From the NCBI GenBank assembly GCA_002408465.1, contig DHSM01000001.1:16544-80543 (forward strand): DNA of 64,000 nucleotides. Reading direction: 5' to 3'. The position numbers were made by a program, and so were the translations under genes. The notes beneath the pieces are model-generated. The model worked only from the letters and a program-made list of their open reading frames with translations. It made no database searches and was not told the origin of the DNA. The DNA is from Firmicutes bacterium UBA5286 (lineage in GTDB: Bacteria; Bacillota; Proteinivoracia; UBA4975). Shown here in pieces: positions 62,503 through 64,000 of this stretch (position 1 is the stretch's first letter; every line of letters starts with the position of its first letter).

Positions 62503-62537
62503 AAATCACTCCCCCAGCCAGGGGGAGTGATTTTTGC
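62503..62537 (-). terminator. Terminator between the PplA-like gene and apbE
   Basis: On the minus strand ATCACTCCCCC/GGGGGAGTGAT forms an 11-bp stem with a 4-nt loop, followed by TTTTTT. Read-through would be needed to cotranscribe apbE. Confidence 0.88.
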
Positions 62538-62544
62538 AGGGAAA

Positions 62545-63558
62545 TTATTTTTTGTACCTGTATGCTTCCTGGACAGCGGCGATAAGGCTTTCAACTGAAA
62601 TGGTCACAGATGAGGTCAGTTCAGGAATGTCGGGATTGCCCTTTTCGGTGACTTTGATCATTACAACGTCGCCGAAAGGCTTGCCAGTCATCCACTTTTC
62701 AAAAGCCTCGACTTGTTCATACCATTCTTTGCCGATTCCGGATTTTTCCTTCATGCCGTAGTCTTCTTTGAGTTCCTTCTTGGTCAAGACATTAGCGGTT
62801 TTGTCAGCTTTGCCTTCTGCATCATAGGGAACCCTGGATTGAGCAACGTCTATGATGGCACCGGCCACATTGCCGTCTTTGTCAAAAGTGGTTGCAGCCA
62901 TGGTGGTGTCCACCTGAGCTTGGGCAGTGGTGGTATCGGTAGCATCCTTGGAACCGGCGATGGAAACAATAATGCCTAGGCCCATGGTGCTGTACTCCTT
63001 TACTTCAACAGCGTTAGCTGCCGCTTTTTCCAAAGCAGCGATGTAATCTTGCACGGAAATGGTCACAGAAGATGTCAGTTCCGGCATATCAGGGACATGG
63101 GTATGACTTGCATCCCGTTCTTTTACCTTCATATTTTTTACTTCTTCAACAGTCTTGCCAATCATCCAGTCTTCAAGGGCGGCGATTTGCTCAAACCATT
63201 CCTTGCCGATTTCAGATCTTTCGCTCATCCCGTAGGCATGGCCTAATTCCTTTTTCGTCATGATGGCAGCTTCTTTGTCAGATGTAACCTTCATGTCGGC
63301 GTCAAACTCAACCTTGGTCTGGGCCGTATCAATGCGGACATCGAGGATTTTGCCATCCTTGTCGAGAACTACCGCAACAATGGTGGTATCTGCCTGCGCC
63401 TCTGCAGGTGCTTCGGCGGTTGCGTCCTTGGACTTGGCGATAGATGTGACTGAACCAAGTCCTAGCTTGACAGTCCCTTGGGCAGGTTTGCAGCCAACGA
63501 CTGAAAGAACCGCTACCAGCATAGAAAGAGCTAAGACGAGTGATAATGTTTTTTTCAT
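62545..63558 (-). CDS. PplA-like lipoprotein with two FMN-binding-type repeats
   Basis: 337 residues. Lipoprotein signal (about 1-24, LSVVGC). Two repeats of about 150 residues follow (about 30-185 and 190-337), each with TTIVAVVLDKDGKI / TTMAATTFDKDGNV, a KKELGHAYGM / KKELKEDYGM segment, GKEWFEQ/GKEWYEQ and PELTSSVTISV. The SSVT in the last motif resembles the SGAT flavinylation site of FMN-binding domains, so each repeat may carry covalent FMN added by ApbE. Listeria PplA, a two-FMN lipoprotein of extracellular electron transfer, has this design. ATG at 63556-63558 follows GGGAGGG. Confidence 0.75.
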   Translation of the reverse strand: MKKTLSLVLALSMLVAVLSVVGCKPAQGTVKLGLGSVTSIAKSKDATAEAPAEAQADTTIVAVVLDKDGKILDVRIDTAQTKVEFDADMKVTSDKEAAIMTKKELGHAYGMSERSEIGKEWFEQIAALEDWMIGKTVEEVKNMKVKERDASHTHVPDMPELTSSVTISVQDYIAALEKAAANAVEVKEYSTMGLGIIVSIAGSKDATDTTTAQAQVDTTMAATTFDKDGNVAGAIIDVAQSRVPYDAEGKADKTANVLTKKELKEDYGMKEKSGIGKEWYEQVEAFEKWMTGKPFGDVVMIKVTEKGNPDIPELTSSVTISVESLIAAVQEAYRYKK

Positions 63559-63838
63559 TACCTTACCCTCCCAGTTAGATTTTGTGCTTTTCAGCACTCA
63601 ACTATACTACCACTCTTGAAAATTAAAAACAATGTATTTCTGTACTCAAGATAATTCATCAAAAAATTATTTAAAAACAGTAAATTTAACCTGCTTTCAT
63701 TATCGCCATGCAGTAAATTAGGCTTGCTTCCCCGGAAAATTCTCATAATCCCCGGGGCTTTAATCTTAAGCCTGTTAATTATTCAGTTCTAAATTCATCA
63801 TACATTAATACTATTCATTTGTCAATATACTTTTCTAA
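63559..63838. other. 280-bp AT-rich intergenic region
   Basis: Holds the leader of the PplA-like gene (TATAGT at about 63600-63605 on the minus strand, no good -35) and an imperfect CCCGG/CCGGGG hairpin near 63739-63760 after the right-edge gene. Nothing else is recognised. Confidence 0.5.
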
Positions 63839-64000
63839 CTATTTTACATATTTTATGTCGAGCAGGGGAGGCCTATTCAGTAGCCTCGAACCAATTTCAT
63901 CACCTTCAGCATTTTCATTGTAACCTTTCACGAATTGCTTTTTATCACGATATTCTTCTATTTCACCAAGAGGATTTGCTACTGCGAGGAATTGCTGGCA
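63839..64000 (-). CDS. 3' end of an unidentified gene (runs off the right edge)
   Basis: An open frame of 53 codons enters from the right edge and ends at TAG (63839-63841). The sequence (…LGEIEEYRDKKQFVKGYNENAEG…LLNRPPLLDIKYVK) has protein-like composition with no stop. The family is not recognised from this fragment. Confidence 0.6.
   Translation of the reverse strand, partial: CQQFLAVANPLGEIEEYRDKKQFVKGYNENAEGDEIGSRLLNRPPLLDIKYVK

Overview
The window is a chromosomal segment of about 53-55% GC from a spore-forming, Gram-positive anaerobe of the Bacillota, most like a Clostridia/Peptococcaceae-type lineage. The evidence is SpoIIP, a CotF-like spore coat protein, WhiA-YvcK-RapZ, CggR, type A L31, T-box control of ileS, a perfect Bacillota LexA box at uvrB, sigma-A promoters and strong Shine-Dalgarno sites. 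A tungsten-type aldehyde:ferredoxin oxidoreductase with a polyferredoxin, an AUA- or TTG-started ferredoxin, and ApbE beside a PplA-like flavin lipoprotein point to anaerobic, flavin- and ferredoxin-based electron transfer. I cannot name a genus.

Layout. 0-3 kb: cggR-gap-pgk glycolytic operon (minus; pgk runs off the left edge), with promoter and CGGGAC operator repeats. 3-9.2 kb: a BaiN/HI0933-type flavoprotein, rpoN, rpmE, an ABC-F ATPase and an MscS channel. 9.2-14.3 kb: PHP-PHP-rapZ-yvcK-whiA-HPr. 14.3-19.2 kb: spoIIP, degV, trxB-trxA with a palindromic CsoR/CstR-like operator, and an MFS transporter. 19.2-23.9 kb: accessory surface and spore-type genes (membrane-anchored DOMON-like protein, LuxR-type regulator, Cys-rich protein, CAP-domain protein) with two unexplained structured intergenic regions. 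23.9-27.5 kb: a six-gene operon (DUF2089 regulator, two DUF4097 beta-helix proteins, a small membrane protein, two short proteins); five of its six products carry the same short two-helix motif, which makes it the best candidate for an undescribed system here. 27.6-38.1 kb: uvrC and uvrBA (LexA box), split by a 3.8-kb AT-richer island that holds ABC transporter genes, a frameshifted gene and the scar of a deleted permease. 38.2-38.9 kb: Phd/ParE-type toxin-antitoxin pair.

38.9-44.6 kb: minJ-like PDZ protein, ctpA, envC-like gene, ftsX and ftsE, a cell-division and wall-hydrolysis block in the Bacillus-like order beside uvrBA. 44.7-49.3 kb: birA and ileS (type 2 IleRS) with its T-box leader. 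49.4-58.6 kb: two small paired proteins, an HD hydrolase, a RocB-like M20 peptidase, a monoacylglycerol-lipase-like hydrolase, AOR with polyferredoxin, a NatAB-like exporter and a CotF-like protein. 58.7-64 kb: ferredoxin, hflX, a YegS-like lipid kinase, apbE, a PplA-like lipoprotein, and the 3' end of an unknown gene at the right edge.

Most genes lie on the minus strand in compact operons. TTG starts are frequent (gap, ftsE, envC, both DUF4097 genes, CotF-like, apbE and others). Short REP-like repeats with a GGGAC...GTCCC core sit at or inside the 3' ends of at least three genes. I found no tRNA, rRNA, CRISPR array, IS element or prophage.
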